From: Labilibaculum sp.
GTDB taxonomy: Bacteria > Bacteroidota > Bacteroidia > Bacteroidales > Marinifilaceae
NCBI GenBank assembly: GCA_016342745.1
Contig: JAEINT010000010.1
Span: forward strand, 124,001-188,000
Length of the DNA stretch: 64,000 nucleotides
Reading direction: 5' to 3'
Within the stretch, counting starts at the first letter, position 1. The number at the start of each line of letters is the position of its first letter. The translations under genes and the position numbers were made by a program. Under the pieces are notes generated by a model, which saw only the letters and a list, made by a program, of their open reading frames with translations, was not told the DNA's origin and ran no database searches. Positions 1 through 8,809 of the stretch are shown in pieces.

Positions 1-727
1 TCCTGTTACCATTCGAACACTTGATGTAGGCGGAGATAAACCCATTCCATATCTTGATATTCCAGCAGAAAATAATCCATTTTTAGGCTTAAGAGGTATT
101 CGATACTGCTTACAGAATACAGAATTGTTTAAAACGCAACTTAGAGCAATTTGTCGTGTCTCTGCAGAATACGATCTTCGTGTAATGTATCCAATGGTTG
201 GTGTGATAGAAGAGGTTCTTTCGGCGAATGAATTACTTCGGGAAGTACAAGCAGATTTGAACAAAGAGGGAATCCCTTTTTCAAATAAGATGAAAGTTGG
301 TGTAATGATAGAAGTGCCATCAACGATATTTTTCATTCCACAATTGGCTTTAGAGTTGGATTTCTTGAGCATTGGAACCAATGATCTTACGCAGTATTTA
401 TTGGCTTTAGATCGAGATAACAATAGTGTGGCTAAATATCATAGTCCCTTTCATCCAGCGGTGTTAACAGCTATTCAAGAAATATTAATTCGTTCGAAAG
501 AAGCAGGAATAGAGGTGAGTATGTGTGGCGAATTGGCTGGGAACCCTAAGGCAACTGGTTTGCTAATTGGTTTAGGTCTTGAGAAATTTAGTATGAACAG
601 TCCAGCTATTCCTAAAACGAAAGAAATAATTCGTGGAATGAATGTTGTTGATAATCAGACTGGTTTTCAGGTAGATTCATCAATTCGAACACTGGAGGAG
701 CTTAAAAAATCAATTGGGGAAGGATAA
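1..727 (+). CDS. ptsI: Phosphoenolpyruvate-protein phosphotransferase (PTS enzyme I), C-terminal part
   Basis: Enzyme I takes phosphate from PEP and passes it through its active-site histidine to HPr, the first step of the sugar phosphotransferase system; it is cytoplasmic. The reading frame is open from base 2, so the N-terminal HPr-binding domain and phospho-histidine lie upstream of the window. What remains is the PEP-binding TIM barrel. It shows the TLDVGGDK start of the barrel, NPFLGLRGIRY, YPMV, GTNDLTQY and the active-site cysteine motif MCGELAGNP near the end. The usual dimer C-terminus follows and the gene ends in TAA. A hairpin lies about 75 bases downstream. The next gene but one is ppc, another PEP-using enzyme. 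PpsA and PpdK share this fold, but the VSMCGELAG context favours PtsI. Confidence 0.93.
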   Translation, partial: PVTIRTLDVGGDKPIPYLDIPAENNPFLGLRGIRYCLQNTELFKTQLRAICRVSAEYDLRVMYPMVGVIEEVLSANELLREVQADLNKEGIPFSNKMKVGVMIEVPSTIFFIPQLALELDFLSIGTNDLTQYLLALDRDNNSVAKYHSPFHPAVLTAIQEILIRSKEAGIEVSMCGELAGNPKATGLLIGLGLEKFSMNSPAIPKTKEIIRGMNVVDNQTGFQVDSSIRTLEELKKSIGEG

Positions 728-799
728 GCCAGGAGTTATACTTCTTAAGTTTATTAATTATTACTTACTTTCATATTGATTTGTAAAATGAAATAGATT

Positions 800-832
800 G
801 CAAATTAGAGGGACTTCAGACCCCTAATTTGC
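800..832. terminator. Hairpin between ptsI and the AraC gene
   Basis: A 12-bp stem (GCAAATTAG-GGG paired with CCC-CTAATTTGC, one bulged base on each side) with an eight-base loop. There is no long T-run after it, so it is either a weak ptsI terminator or a structured leader in front of the AraC-family gene, which starts 28 bases downstream. Confidence 0.45.
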
Positions 833-860
833 ATTCACTATTAAATAAAAGATAAATAAG

Positions 861-1739
861 GTGATTAGCGAGGAATTAAAAGCATATTTTGAACGATCGG
901 AGGTTTGTAAAATTTTAGAAACCGATCAGCAATATATTGTCTATTATTCCAATACCGATCAGGAAGAATTGGAGAAATTCTTTATCGGCGAGCATACCTT
1001 AATGTTTATTTTGAAAGGAAACAAAGGAGTAGTTACACCAAATCATTACTATCAGATTGAGGAAGGTGAGGCTATTTTTATTAAAAAAGGTTCAATTCTT
1101 ATCAACGAAAAGTTGAATCAAGGAAATCAAAATTCAGGCATTTTTATCTTCTTAAAAGAGGAGTTCATTATTGAGTTTGTAGAAAAGTACAAACACATGC
1201 TTCACTCTTCCGAAGCCATGGATATAAAAACTTGGGGAGCCTATCAATATCATATGGATTCATGGATGCAGGTGTATATCTCTTCTTTGATTTCATATTT
1301 TCAAGTTCTACCTCTCCCTGGCCCTGAATTGTTAAGCAATAAATTAAATGAACTTCTTTTGGTACTTATTTTAGGGCAGGAGCGAACCTATTTTATTAGT
1401 TTCCTTAGGGAAATGTTAATGGTTCGCCAATCGGCCATCGATACGGTTTTACAATCAAATATTTACCGTAATCTTAATGTTGATCATCTTGCCTTTCTAT
1501 CAAACAAAAGCTTGTCGCAATTCAAACGAGAATTTAAGAAAAAATACAACGACAGTCCGGCCAATTGGATTCGTGTAAAGAGATTAGAATATGCTTCTCA
1601 TTTGTTAATCAGTTCAGACAAAACGGTTAATGACATTTGCTGGGAATCAGGTTTTTCTAATGTATCTCACTTTTGTCAGCTTTTTCAGAAGCAATATGGA
1701 ACTTCTCCTTTAAAATATCGAAATGTAATTCGTGATTAG
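861..1739 (+). CDS. AraC-family transcriptional regulator
   Basis: A 292-residue regulator. The C-terminal ~100 residues hold the two helix-turn-helix motifs of the AraC/XylS family: NLNVDHLAFLSNKSLSQFKR for the first, then KTVNDICWESGFSNVSHFC followed by F-x-YGTSPLKYR for the second. The N-terminal ~170 residues look like a small cupin-type sensor (for example GEGEAIFIKKGSIL-like strands), ligand unknown. The start is a GTG with a purine-rich stretch (AAGATAAATAAG) directly in front; no in-frame ATG precedes it. It stands alone between ptsI and ppc in the same direction, so control of nearby PEP-metabolism genes is possible but only inferred. Confidence 0.88.
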   Translation: MISEELKAYFERSEVCKILETDQQYIVYYSNTDQEELEKFFIGEHTLMFILKGNKGVVTPNHYYQIEEGEAIFIKKGSILINEKLNQGNQNSGIFIFLKEEFIIEFVEKYKHMLHSSEAMDIKTWGAYQYHMDSWMQVYISSLISYFQVLPLPGPELLSNKLNELLLVLILGQERTYFISFLREMLMVRQSAIDTVLQSNIYRNLNVDHLAFLSNKSLSQFKREFKKKYNDSPANWIRVKRLEYASHLLISSDKTVNDICWESGFSNVSHFCQLFQKQYGTSPLKYRNVIRD

Positions 1740-1872
1740 AACAATGGTAACTGTTTAATTCTATTTTCAATTCTTGAAGGAATATACCTACATCTCGTTA
1801 TTTTCAATCCGTTTTTATTATCTTAATAGGATAAATGATATGTGAAACATTGGGGGAATAACGAATGAACGT

Positions 1873-4419
1873 ATGAGATCTGAAAAATTCCAAAATGAAG
1901 TTGATTTAAAATACCAACTGTACAATAGTATTTTTTTAACCTTGCCATTGGATGGAATTCATGGAACAGGAATATTAATTCCTATACTTAAAAATGAATG
2001 TTCGAAAGGATTAAAGGAGAGGAAATCGCCAATTGAGATTCTGAATCTTTTTTTTGAGAAACAAACCTCTTTTCGAACCGAAAAGGAGCAATTGGATTTT
2101 ATGTTTCGGGTAATTCATTACATTGAAAGGCAAGTCGTGTTATTAGATGCAGTTGAGGATGCTGAATTTGATAAATTGAATGATATAGATGGTGCTGGAA
2201 GTTTAAAAGCATTGAAATCGAAAATAAAGCGTAAAGACAAATGGGATGAGGTAAAAAGTGATTTGGAAAAATTTGCTGTCCGTATTGTTTTAACTGCCCA
2301 TCCAACTCAATTTTATCCGAGTACGGTTTTGGCAATTATTAATGATTTAATTAAGGCAATCCAGAAGAATGATCTGATCCAAATTAAGCTTCTTTTAACA
2401 CAACTAGGAAAAACTCCATTTTTTAAGAAGGAGAGACCTACACCATACGATGAGGCTAAAAGTTTAAGTTGGTATTTGGAAAATATATTTTACCGATCTG
2501 CATCTGAATTGTACTCCGAATTACTTAGTAGTAAAGAATTAAAGGATACAGAAGTTGGCCCTATGATTTCATTTGGATTTTGGCCAGGTGGCGATCGAGA
2601 TGGAAATCCATTTGTAACATCAGAAACCACATTAAAGGTTGCGGAAAGATTACGAACCATATTGTTTACAAACTATTACAAAGATTTAAGACTGCTACGA
2701 AGACGTTTAAGTTTTAAAGGAGTTTATGAATTAATTGTAGACTTGGAAGAAAGGGTTTTAGATAAAGTAAACAATGATTCTGAACAAGGTATTTCAATTG
2801 AGGAAATCAATGATGGTCTTTCGAAAATTGAGCACATTTTAGTCAACGAACATGATGGATTTTTCTTGGATTTGTTGAGGAAATTTCAAAATAAGGTGAA
2901 GCTATTTGGATCGCATTTTGCAAGTATTGACATTCGTCAGGACAGTAGAATCATTAAAAAAGCCTTTGACGTTTTGTGTGAATCTCCAGTTTTAGCTGGT
3001 AAAAATTTTGAAAAGGCTTCCATTGATGATTTGCTTGCTGTAAAGGAATCGATAAGTTCTTTTGTAACTACTGATGAAGTAAGCAGAGATACAATTCGCG
3101 TGTTTTCAGCCATGAAAGAGATTCAAGAACAAAATGGGGAACCAGCTTGTAACCGTTTTATCATTAGTAATTGTCAAACTGCCGTTGATGTGGCAAGAGT
3201 TTTCGCCATGTCTAAACTTTGTGCTTGGAATGATGATTTACCCATTGATATTGTACCGCTTTTTGAAACCATTGAAGATCTAGCTAAGGCTGATGAAACA
3301 ATGAAAGAGTTGTTTGAAAATGAAATTTATTACGGACACCTAAACAAACGTGGCAAAAAGCAAACAATCATGCTTGGCTTTTCTGATGGAACTAAGGATG
3401 GAGGTTACTTTTCGGCAAACTGGAGTATATACAAAGCCAAAGAAAACATTACACGTTTAGCCAGAGAGAAAGGCATTGTAGTTGTCTTTTTCGATGGTAG
3501 AGGTGGACCACCAGCACGAGGAGGGGGAAATACGCACAAGTTTTATTCATCACTGGGAAATAATATTGAAAATCAGGAAATTCAGGTAACCATTCAAGGA
3601 CAAACCATTAGTTCAAAATTTGGCACCAAGGCATCTGCAAAATATTATCAGGAATTGTTGATTACTGCTGGTTTAGGGAATCGCTTGTTCGAAGATCAAA
3701 GCAAACAATTTAATCCTGAGGATAAGGAAATAATGGAATTGCTCTCGCAATACAGTATGGAAGAATATCATCGTTTTAAATCATCAGATAAATTTGTTCC
3801 CTATCTTGAGAAAATGAGTGCGCTTAAATATTACGGGAAAGCTAAAATAGGTAGCCGACCAAGTAAAAGAAAAGCTTCAGCTCAATTAAATTTTGAAGAT
3901 TTGCGAGCAATACCTTTTGTAGGAGCTTGGAGTCAAATGAAGCAGAATGTGCCAGGATTTTTTGGGGTTGGTACTTCTATTAAGAGATTAAAAGATGAGG
4001 GGCGAATGAAAGGGTGTAAAAAGCTGTATCAGAATTCATTATTCTTTCGAACATTAGTGGAGAATAGTATGCAGTCAATAAGTAAATCTTTTTTCTCTTT
4101 AACTCAATACATGCAAAAAGATGAGGAGTTTGGAGACTTTTGGAATTGGATTCATGATGAATATCTTCTGAGTGTTGATATGTTACTAGAGGTGTCAGGG
4201 CAAAAAGAGTTAATGGAATTATCTCTAGAATTAAAGGATTCGATACAACTCAGAGAAGAAATTGTTTTGCCTTTGATATGCATTCAGCAATTTGCACTAA
4301 TGAAAATTAGAGAGATGGAACTAAATGGTAATATCGATCAAAATAAATATATTATATTGCAGAACTTGGTAATTCGATCACTTTATGGTAATATTAATGC
4401 CAGTAGAAACTCAGCATAA
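1873..4419 (+). CDS. ppc: Phosphoenolpyruvate carboxylase
   Basis: Catalyses irreversible PEP + bicarbonate to oxaloacetate + phosphate, the anaplerotic feed of the TCA cycle or of the succinate pathway in fermenters. The 848-residue protein has the signature LTAHPTQ with catalytic His143, the PEP-binding FWPGGDRDGNPF (about 236-247), the glycine-rich loop FDGRGGPPARGGG (540-552), and LRAIPFVGAWSQ near 680. The C-terminus ends GNINASRNSA rather than the QNTG typical of proteobacterial enzymes; my recollection is that this is the Bacteroidota form. The ATG at 1873 was chosen over ATG at 1865, which is followed by a stop after three codons. No allosteric-phosphorylation serine is evident at the N-terminus, as usual for bacteria. 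Confidence 0.95.
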   Translation: MRSEKFQNEVDLKYQLYNSIFLTLPLDGIHGTGILIPILKNECSKGLKERKSPIEILNLFFEKQTSFRTEKEQLDFMFRVIHYIERQVVLLDAVEDAEFDKLNDIDGAGSLKALKSKIKRKDKWDEVKSDLEKFAVRIVLTAHPTQFYPSTVLAIINDLIKAIQKNDLIQIKLLLTQLGKTPFFKKERPTPYDEAKSLSWYLENIFYRSASELYSELLSSKELKDTEVGPMISFGFWPGGDRDGNPFVTSETTLKVAERLRTILFTNYYKDLRLLRRRLSFKGVYELIVDLEERVLDKVNNDSEQGISIEEINDGLSKIEHILVNEHDGFFLDLLRKFQNKVKLFGSHFASIDIRQDSRIIKKAFDVLCESPVLAGKNFEKASIDDLLAVKESISSFVTTDEVSRDTIRVFSAMKEIQEQNGEPACNRFIISNCQTAVDVARVFAMSKLCAWNDDLPIDIVPLFETIEDLAKADETMKELFENEIYYGHLNKRGKKQTIMLGFSDGTKDGGYFSANWSIYKAKENITRLAREKGIVVVFFDGRGGPPARGGGNTHKFYSSLGNNIENQEIQVTIQGQTISSKFGTKASAKYYQELLITAGLGNRLFEDQSKQFNPEDKEIMELLSQYSMEEYHRFKSSDKFVPYLEKMSALKYYGKAKIGSRPSKRKASAQLNFEDLRAIPFVGAWSQMKQNVPGFFGVGTSIKRLKDEGRMKGCKKLYQNSLFFRTLVENSMQSISKSFFSLTQYMQKDEEFGDFWNWIHDEYLLSVDMLLEVSGQKELMELSLELKDSIQLREEIVLPLICIQQFALMKIREMELNGNIDQNKYIILQNLVIRSLYGNINASRNSA

Positions 4420-4518
4420 ATAAAGTTTAAGAAAAATTATTCTTTGAATTACAATTTTCTTTTTCGATTATCGTTTTCTTTGTAATTGAGACACACTAAT
4501 AGATCAAATAGAAGCCCA

Positions 4519-5226
4519 ATGAAGATGTACAAATCATTTTTTACAATTGCCCTTATTACCTTGTTTTCCTTAAACATTTTTGCGCAAACTACCGAAACTG
4601 TTAAGGAAGAAGCTAAAACAGAAGTAAAAACACAAGATGCCACAAAGCAAGCTACAAGCACACCTACGGTAAAGAAAAAAGTAGTAAAGACGCCAAGAAA
4701 GGCTTATTTAGATGATGGGACGATTAAAGAGCAGTTCGATTACATGATGAAAGTATCGAATCGGTATGAAGATAAAAAGATTATCAAAATTAATTCCTTG
4801 AATCGATTTGAATCGAATGTGAAGGATTCTTTAGATTTTGTGAAGAAGAATTTAGCTGATTCAAAATCATTAACTACTGCTCAACAAAAGGAGATCACAT
4901 CTCTAAAAAATGAATTAGAATCTGTAAAAAAGAATTTAGATGAAACTGTAAATTCTAAGGATAGCATGGCATTATTAGGTATGGAATTGCCAAAATCTAC
5001 TTACAATACGATTATGTGGGTTCTTATTTTAGGCTCATTGATTATCGCAGGGATTTGTTTCTTCCTGTTTAAAAGAAGTAATGTAGTTACAGTAGAAACG
5101 AAGGAGACTTTGGTAGATGTAAGGGAAGAATTTGAAACACATCGTAAGAATGCTCTTGTTCGTGAACAAAAATTGGCAAGAAAATTACAGGATGAAGTCA
5201 TTAAAAATAAGAATTTAGGACTTTAA
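4519..5226 (+). CDS. Membrane-anchored coiled-coil protein, function unknown
   Basis: About 235 residues. Begins with a signal peptide (hydrophobic run ending NIFAQ), then a low-complexity Thr/Lys/Val region, a conserved-looking block (DGTIKEQFDYMMKVSNRYED), a long heptad-rich helix predicted as coiled coil (about residues 85-150), one membrane segment (about 165-185, MWVLILGSLIIAGICFF), and a charged helical cytoplasmic tail. The family is common in Bacteroidota and is often labelled tRNA (guanine-N1)-methyltransferase in databases (from memory), but nothing here resembles a methyltransferase fold or SAM site. I prefer ATG 4519 over the TTG at 4486 because only the former gives a clean signal peptide. 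It follows ppc by 99 bases. Confidence 0.75.
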   Translation: MKMYKSFFTIALITLFSLNIFAQTTETVKEEAKTEVKTQDATKQATSTPTVKKKVVKTPRKAYLDDGTIKEQFDYMMKVSNRYEDKKIIKINSLNRFESNVKDSLDFVKKNLADSKSLTTAQQKEITSLKNELESVKKNLDETVNSKDSMALLGMELPKSTYNTIMWVLILGSLIIAGICFFLFKRSNVVTVETKETLVDVREEFETHRKNALVREQKLARKLQDEVIKNKNLGL

Positions 5227-5244
5227 AATAATGATATTTAAAAG

Positions 5245-5279
5245 AAAACCCCAGATTGATCAGTCAATCTGGGGTTTTT
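5245..5279. terminator. Rho-independent terminator
   Basis: A 13-bp perfect stem AACCCCAGATTGA with loop TCAG followed by TTTTT. It ends the coiled-coil gene and may also serve the small opposite-strand gene that ends at 5307. Confidence 0.9.
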
Positions 5280-5306
5280 CAATTAAGCTTAACGTTCTAA
5301 TTTGGT

Positions 5307-5531
5307 TTACGGTTTGAAAATTTGATTTTTGGCTAAAAATCTTCTTGATAATATCACAATAACCACAAAAGACAAGACCAGAAGAGACACTCCAAATTTG
5401 CAATAAAATCCACAATAGAATTTGTCTTGCGCACCCAATTCTGATGCCGACCAACCAAATGCAATTAACAAAACATAGTCGATAAATAATATCAACGTTA
5501 ACATTAGTAATATGAATAATGTTTTTTTCAT
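5307..5531 (-). CDS. Small two-helix membrane protein, unknown
   Basis: A 74-residue open frame starting ATG with AAGAG nine or so bases upstream. It has two clear hydrophobic helices (about 4-26 and 46-66) separated by a short loop with two cysteines (FYCGFYCKFG) and a basic C-terminus. It lies divergent from the FNR-like gene and ends 28 bases from a strong terminator. The composition is that of a real membrane protein rather than a random frame, but I recognise no family. Confidence 0.5.
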   Translation of the reverse strand: MKKTLFILLMLTLILFIDYVLLIAFGWSASELGAQDKFYCGFYCKFGVSLLVLSFVVIVILSRRFLAKNQIFKP

Positions 5532-5580
5532 GCTCTTATATTGTACTGTAAAGTTACGCCATAATAAGAGCTTATAATAA

Positions 5581-5612
5581 TTGCTTAATGTGAATGATTT
5601 ATCTTACCTTTG
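5581..5612 (+). promoter_or_regulatory. Promoter of the FNR-like regulator gene
   Basis: TTG at 5581-5583, 21-base spacer, TACCTTTG at 5605-5612, matching the Bacteroidota primary-sigma consensus TTTG-N19-21-TAnnTTTG. An inverted pair TATCT (5600-5604) / AGATA (5615-5619) straddles the -7 box and could be an operator. Confidence 0.6.
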
Positions 5613-5631
5613 TGAGATACATCACTAAGTT

Positions 5632-6336
5632 ATGTTATTAACAAAGGCCAATACAATATTTTCCAATTGTGAATCATGCACAGATAAATCTTGTGCAGTT
5701 CAAACGCTATCCGATTCGGAACTAGAATTGCTGAGTAACAGTTATCATGAAGCAAGTTTTGAAAAGGGTGAAATTATACTATCGGAAGGATCTATGGCTT
5801 CTCACATTGTTTACTTACGCAATGGTTTAGTTAAGGAATATGGAAAAGGAACTTCTTCTCAGGAATACATACTTCAGGTAGTTAAACCGCATTCCTATTT
5901 AGGTTTACATTCTATTTTTAGCGACAGGATTAACCATTATTCATACATGGCTTTAACCAAGCTTACCGTTTGTTATATTGAGTTGCCTGTTTTTTCTAAG
6001 TTTATTAAAGAAAATGGAAAGTTTAGTTTCGAAATTCTATCTTCGGTTTGTAATGATAGCCTTCGAAATTATCATCGTTTTATTGATCAACATCAAAAAA
6101 AAATATTTGGAAAGGTTGCAGATGCATTGCTGTATTTTTCAAGTGTGATTTTTCAGTCGTCTAGTTTTGTTTTGCCGCTTAGTCGTAAAGAGATTGCACA
6201 CATGATTGGTACAAGTAGAGAAAGTGTATCGAAGCAAATTTGTGGCTTTGAGACGGATAATATACTGAAAGTTCATGGAAGAAATATTACCATTTTGGAT
6301 ATGGAGAGATTGCAACAGATCAGCAAAAACGGTTAA
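5632..6336 (+). CDS. FNR-like Crp-family regulator with N-terminal cysteines
   Basis: A 234-residue Crp/Fnr protein: cyclic-nucleotide-binding-type beta roll (about 30-125), dimer helix, and a C-terminal winged helix-turn-helix with LPLSRKEIAHMIGTSRESVS (recognition helix, about 181-201). The N-terminus carries Cys13, Cys16 and Cys21, and Cys114 sits in the beta roll. This spacing resembles the four cysteines holding the oxygen-labile 4Fe-4S cluster of FNR, so oxygen or redox sensing is likely (inference). The next gene is an MsrQ-like heme protein, which fits redox control. A consensus promoter lies directly upstream. Confidence 0.85.
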   Translation: MLLTKANTIFSNCESCTDKSCAVQTLSDSELELLSNSYHEASFEKGEIILSEGSMASHIVYLRNGLVKEYGKGTSSQEYILQVVKPHSYLGLHSIFSDRINHYSYMALTKLTVCYIELPVFSKFIKENGKFSFEILSSVCNDSLRNYHRFIDQHQKKIFGKVADALLYFSSVIFQSSSFVLPLSRKEIAHMIGTSRESVSKQICGFETDNILKVHGRNITILDMERLQQISKNG

Positions 6337-6351
6337 TTCTTCCTATTCATG

Positions 6352-6377
6352 AATACCTATATATTGGTATTTTTCTT
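6352..6377 (+). terminator. Terminator after the FNR-like gene
   Basis: AATACC / GGTATT stem with an eight-base AT loop, followed by a T-rich run (TTTTTCTTCTC). The stem is short but well placed 16 bases after the stop codon. Confidence 0.55.
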
Positions 6378-6492
6378 CTCAATCTATTTTAGCATTTTTA
6401 TGCTCGAACATAACATTTAAGAGTTTTTTCTGATCGATAAAAAAGACTTCTTGCGAAATGTGTATTCTACACAAAATATTATAGAATTTTAG

Positions 6493-7158
6493 ATGAATTG
6501 GTTGAAGAAACATTGGGGCTGGATTTTGGTTTGCATTCTTGCAAGTTTACCATTAGTGAACTTACTAGAAATGCTAAGCTTCAATTTTGAGGATAACACT
6601 TATGCTTTCTTACTATTTGATGATTATGAATATCCTCCACATATAGCAGATCAGATGGATTTTGATTCCATGCCAGGAATTAAGTATGCTAGTCAGGTTA
6701 CGGGAGAGTGGGCCATACGTTTTTTACTTGCTATTTTAATGTGCACACCTTTAAGAATTCTTTTTGGTTGGACTTGTAGTTTGTACACGCGCCAAGCAAT
6801 TGGGATTACTACAGGAGTATATGCTCTACTTCATTTTCTTTTATTTGTTAATTACGAAGGGGTTTTGGCAACCTTTAGCGAGCCCGAATTAATAATTGGT
6901 TTTCTAGCGTGTATCATTGTCTTTTTCTTGATGATTACCTCGAATAAACGTTCGATGAAATGGCTTAAGAAAACATGGAAAAAAGTGCATCGATTATCCT
7001 ATTTTGCCGGAATATTAGCACTTATACATGTCATATTAATGAAGGAAGATTGGGTTTTGTATGCAAGTATTTTAGGCGTAGGCTTTTTATTGCGTTACAA
7101 GCCGATTCGTAGCAAAATAGAACAGGTAAGAGTGAAGAAAGCCAAAACGAAGAACTAA
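6493..7158 (+). CDS. MsrQ/YedZ-like heme-binding membrane protein (ferric-reductase-like domain)
   Basis: A 221-residue protein with about six hydrophobic segments and the conserved features of the MsrQ/YedZ family: TGEWAIRFLL and TPLR at the start of the domain, ALLHFLLF (His114), WKKVHRLSYF (His166) and ALIHVI (His179) as probable heme ligands. In other bacteria MsrQ passes quinol electrons to the periplasmic Mo-enzyme MsrP, which repairs methionine sulfoxide. No msrP is visible here, so the electron acceptor is unknown. The segment between helix 1 and the TGEWA motif (about 30-66) is acidic. The gene converges on a Crp-family gene with a 9-base gap. The nearby molybdate importer is suggestive but not proof of a Mo partner. 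Confidence 0.8.
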   Translation: MNWLKKHWGWILVCILASLPLVNLLEMLSFNFEDNTYAFLLFDDYEYPPHIADQMDFDSMPGIKYASQVTGEWAIRFLLAILMCTPLRILFGWTCSLYTRQAIGITTGVYALLHFLLFVNYEGVLATFSEPELIIGFLACIIVFFLMITSNKRSMKWLKKTWKKVHRLSYFAGILALIHVILMKEDWVLYASILGVGFLLRYKPIRSKIEQVRVKKAKTKN

Positions 7159-7167
7159 GGTCATGGT

Positions 7168-7842
7168 TTAGGTAAGTTCCTGTGGTTTTCGAACTAAGAT
7201 TCGTCTTCTGTCGTAAGTGATAATTCCTTCACGCTCCAATTCATTAAAGGTAGAAGTAACTGTTTGCCTAGTTGTAGCAGCAAGATTTGCAATGTCTTGA
7301 TGAGTGAGGTTTAATCGAATTTCTCTTTCATCACCAATCTTTATTCCATGTTCTTCTATGAGGTCGGATAAAAGGCTTTTAACACGTTCTGCAGCCGATT
7401 TAAACCACATCCGTTCCAAACGGCTACGTATCTTTTTAAGTCTGAACCCAATCAATTTGGTTATTTTTAGACTCAAGCGTGGATGACTGGCTAAAAAATT
7501 TTCAAATTCTTCTACATTAATATAGCAGATAATAGCATCTTCTGTTGTGGCTGCAATTTGTTCTCGATTTGTTTGGCCTGCTATAGCTAATTCCCCGAAA
7601 ATTTCTCCAGGTCCAAGAATCGCAAATATTAATTCTTTACCATCATCAGAAAAAGAAGAGATTTTTACTTTGCCTTCCTTTAGAAAATAAATGGAATTGG
7701 ACACGTCGCTTGGTAAATATATGGTTTGATTTTTTTTTGCCTCAAGCATTTTGGCTCGATCACTTAGTTCCATTTTTTCTTTCATGCTTAGTGAATCCAG
7801 AAAATTAAAATTTTCAAAGTACCAAAGGATATTGTCCTTCAT
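7168..7842 (-). CDS. Crp/Fnr-family transcriptional regulator
   Basis: A 224-residue regulator. The N-terminal cyclic-nucleotide-binding-like domain spans about 15-125 (NSIYFLKEGKVKISSF, GPGEIFGELAI). The C-terminal winged helix-turn-helix is LTHQDIANLAATTRQTVTST (about 178-197). Unlike the regulator at 5632 it lacks an N-terminal cysteine cluster, so it probably senses a small molecule or uses another cofactor. It is divergent from modABC with a 195-base shared upstream region, so control of molybdate uptake or of Mo-dependent respiration is a reasonable but unproved guess. Confidence 0.87.
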   Translation of the reverse strand: MKDNILWYFENFNFLDSLSMKEKMELSDRAKMLEAKKNQTIYLPSDVSNSIYFLKEGKVKISSFSDDGKELIFAILGPGEIFGELAIAGQTNREQIAATTEDAIICYINVEEFENFLASHPRLSLKITKLIGFRLKKIRSRLERMWFKSAAERVKSLLSDLIEEHGIKIGDEREIRLNLTHQDIANLAATTRQTVTSTFNELEREGIITYDRRRILVRKPQELT

Positions 7843-8037
7843 AAGTTGCTTTTTTTTAGTGCATTATTTTCTAACTAACAATTTACGAAATTTTATTTAG
7901 AATGATTAAAAATTAGCATTTCCTTAACAAATTAATTATTAGTGCTAAGGATTCCTTCTCGTTGAAATACGCCATTTTAATAGAAAAATGACTATTTTAA
8001 CATCTTCTAAAAACCATTAAAGCAACACAAATCAATA

Positions 8038-8808
8038 ATGAAGTTAACGCTTAAACATCTCTTTCTTCTTTTAATAACAACTTACTCTTTAGTTGGTTGT
8101 TCATCTACAGAAGATCGGAATGAGGTAACATTATTTGCAGCATCAAGTCTTACTGATGTGATAACTGAAATAGCCCATGAATATACGCTTGAAAAGGGAG
8201 TGAAAGTGAGACTTAATTTTGCATCATCAGGGATTTTAGCCAGACAAATTGAGAATGGAGCAGGTTTTGATTACTATGTTTCTGCTAGCAAGGAATGGAT
8301 TGATTATTTGGACTCTTTGCAATTTATTGCAAGTAATTCGAAGAAAGGAATTGCAAAGAACAGTTTGGTTGCAATTGTACCTATCGATAGCAATATTGGA
8401 AAGCAAGATTCTGTATCGATAAATCAATTTCCTCAATTGTTTAAAGGAAGGTTATCAATTGGAGATCCCTTGCATGTGCCAGCTGGCAAATATGCACATC
8501 AAATAATAAAAAAATACTTGTGGCAAGAGAATTTGGATAGGAGGATATTGCCAGCAAAAAATGTTCGCGATGCTCTTTTTATGGTTGAGATGGGAGAGGC
8601 TGAAATGGGAATGGTATACCTTTCGGATGCAAAGAAATCAAATAAAGTTAAAGTGATATTTGAGTTTAAGAAGGAAGATAGCGATCCCATAGAATATTAC
8701 GCTGCCACTAAAATAATAAAGGATAAGAAAACAGATGATTTCATAGCCTTTTTAAATGGTGATAAAGGAAGAATGATATGGAAAAAGAATGGTTTTAATG
8801 TAAACTGA
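8038..8808 (+). CDS. modA: Molybdate ABC transporter, substrate-binding lipoprotein
   Basis: Binds molybdate outside the inner membrane and delivers it to ModBC. Residues 1-21 are a lipoprotein signal with lipobox LVGC (Cys21). The mature part begins with the family start VTLFAASSLTDV, followed by NFASSGILARQIENGAGFDYYVSA, the oxyanion-binding serines of group-II binding proteins, and later KNVRDALFMVEMGEAEMGMVY. The length of 256 is normal. It is first in a tight modABC operon, with modB starting one base after its stop. Confidence 0.92.
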   Translation: MKLTLKHLFLLLITTYSLVGCSSTEDRNEVTLFAASSLTDVITEIAHEYTLEKGVKVRLNFASSGILARQIENGAGFDYYVSASKEWIDYLDSLQFIASNSKKGIAKNSLVAIVPIDSNIGKQDSVSINQFPQLFKGRLSIGDPLHVPAGKYAHQIIKKYLWQENLDRRILPAKNVRDALFMVEMGEAEMGMVYLSDAKKSNKVKVIFEFKKEDSDPIEYYAATKIIKDKKTDDFIAFLNGDKGRMIWKKNGFNVN

Positions 8809-8809
8809 T

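Noticed and set aside
5260-5454. 64-codon minus-strand frame overlapping the small membrane protein and the terminator
   Set aside because: It is out of frame with the better two-helix frame and runs through a terminator hairpin.
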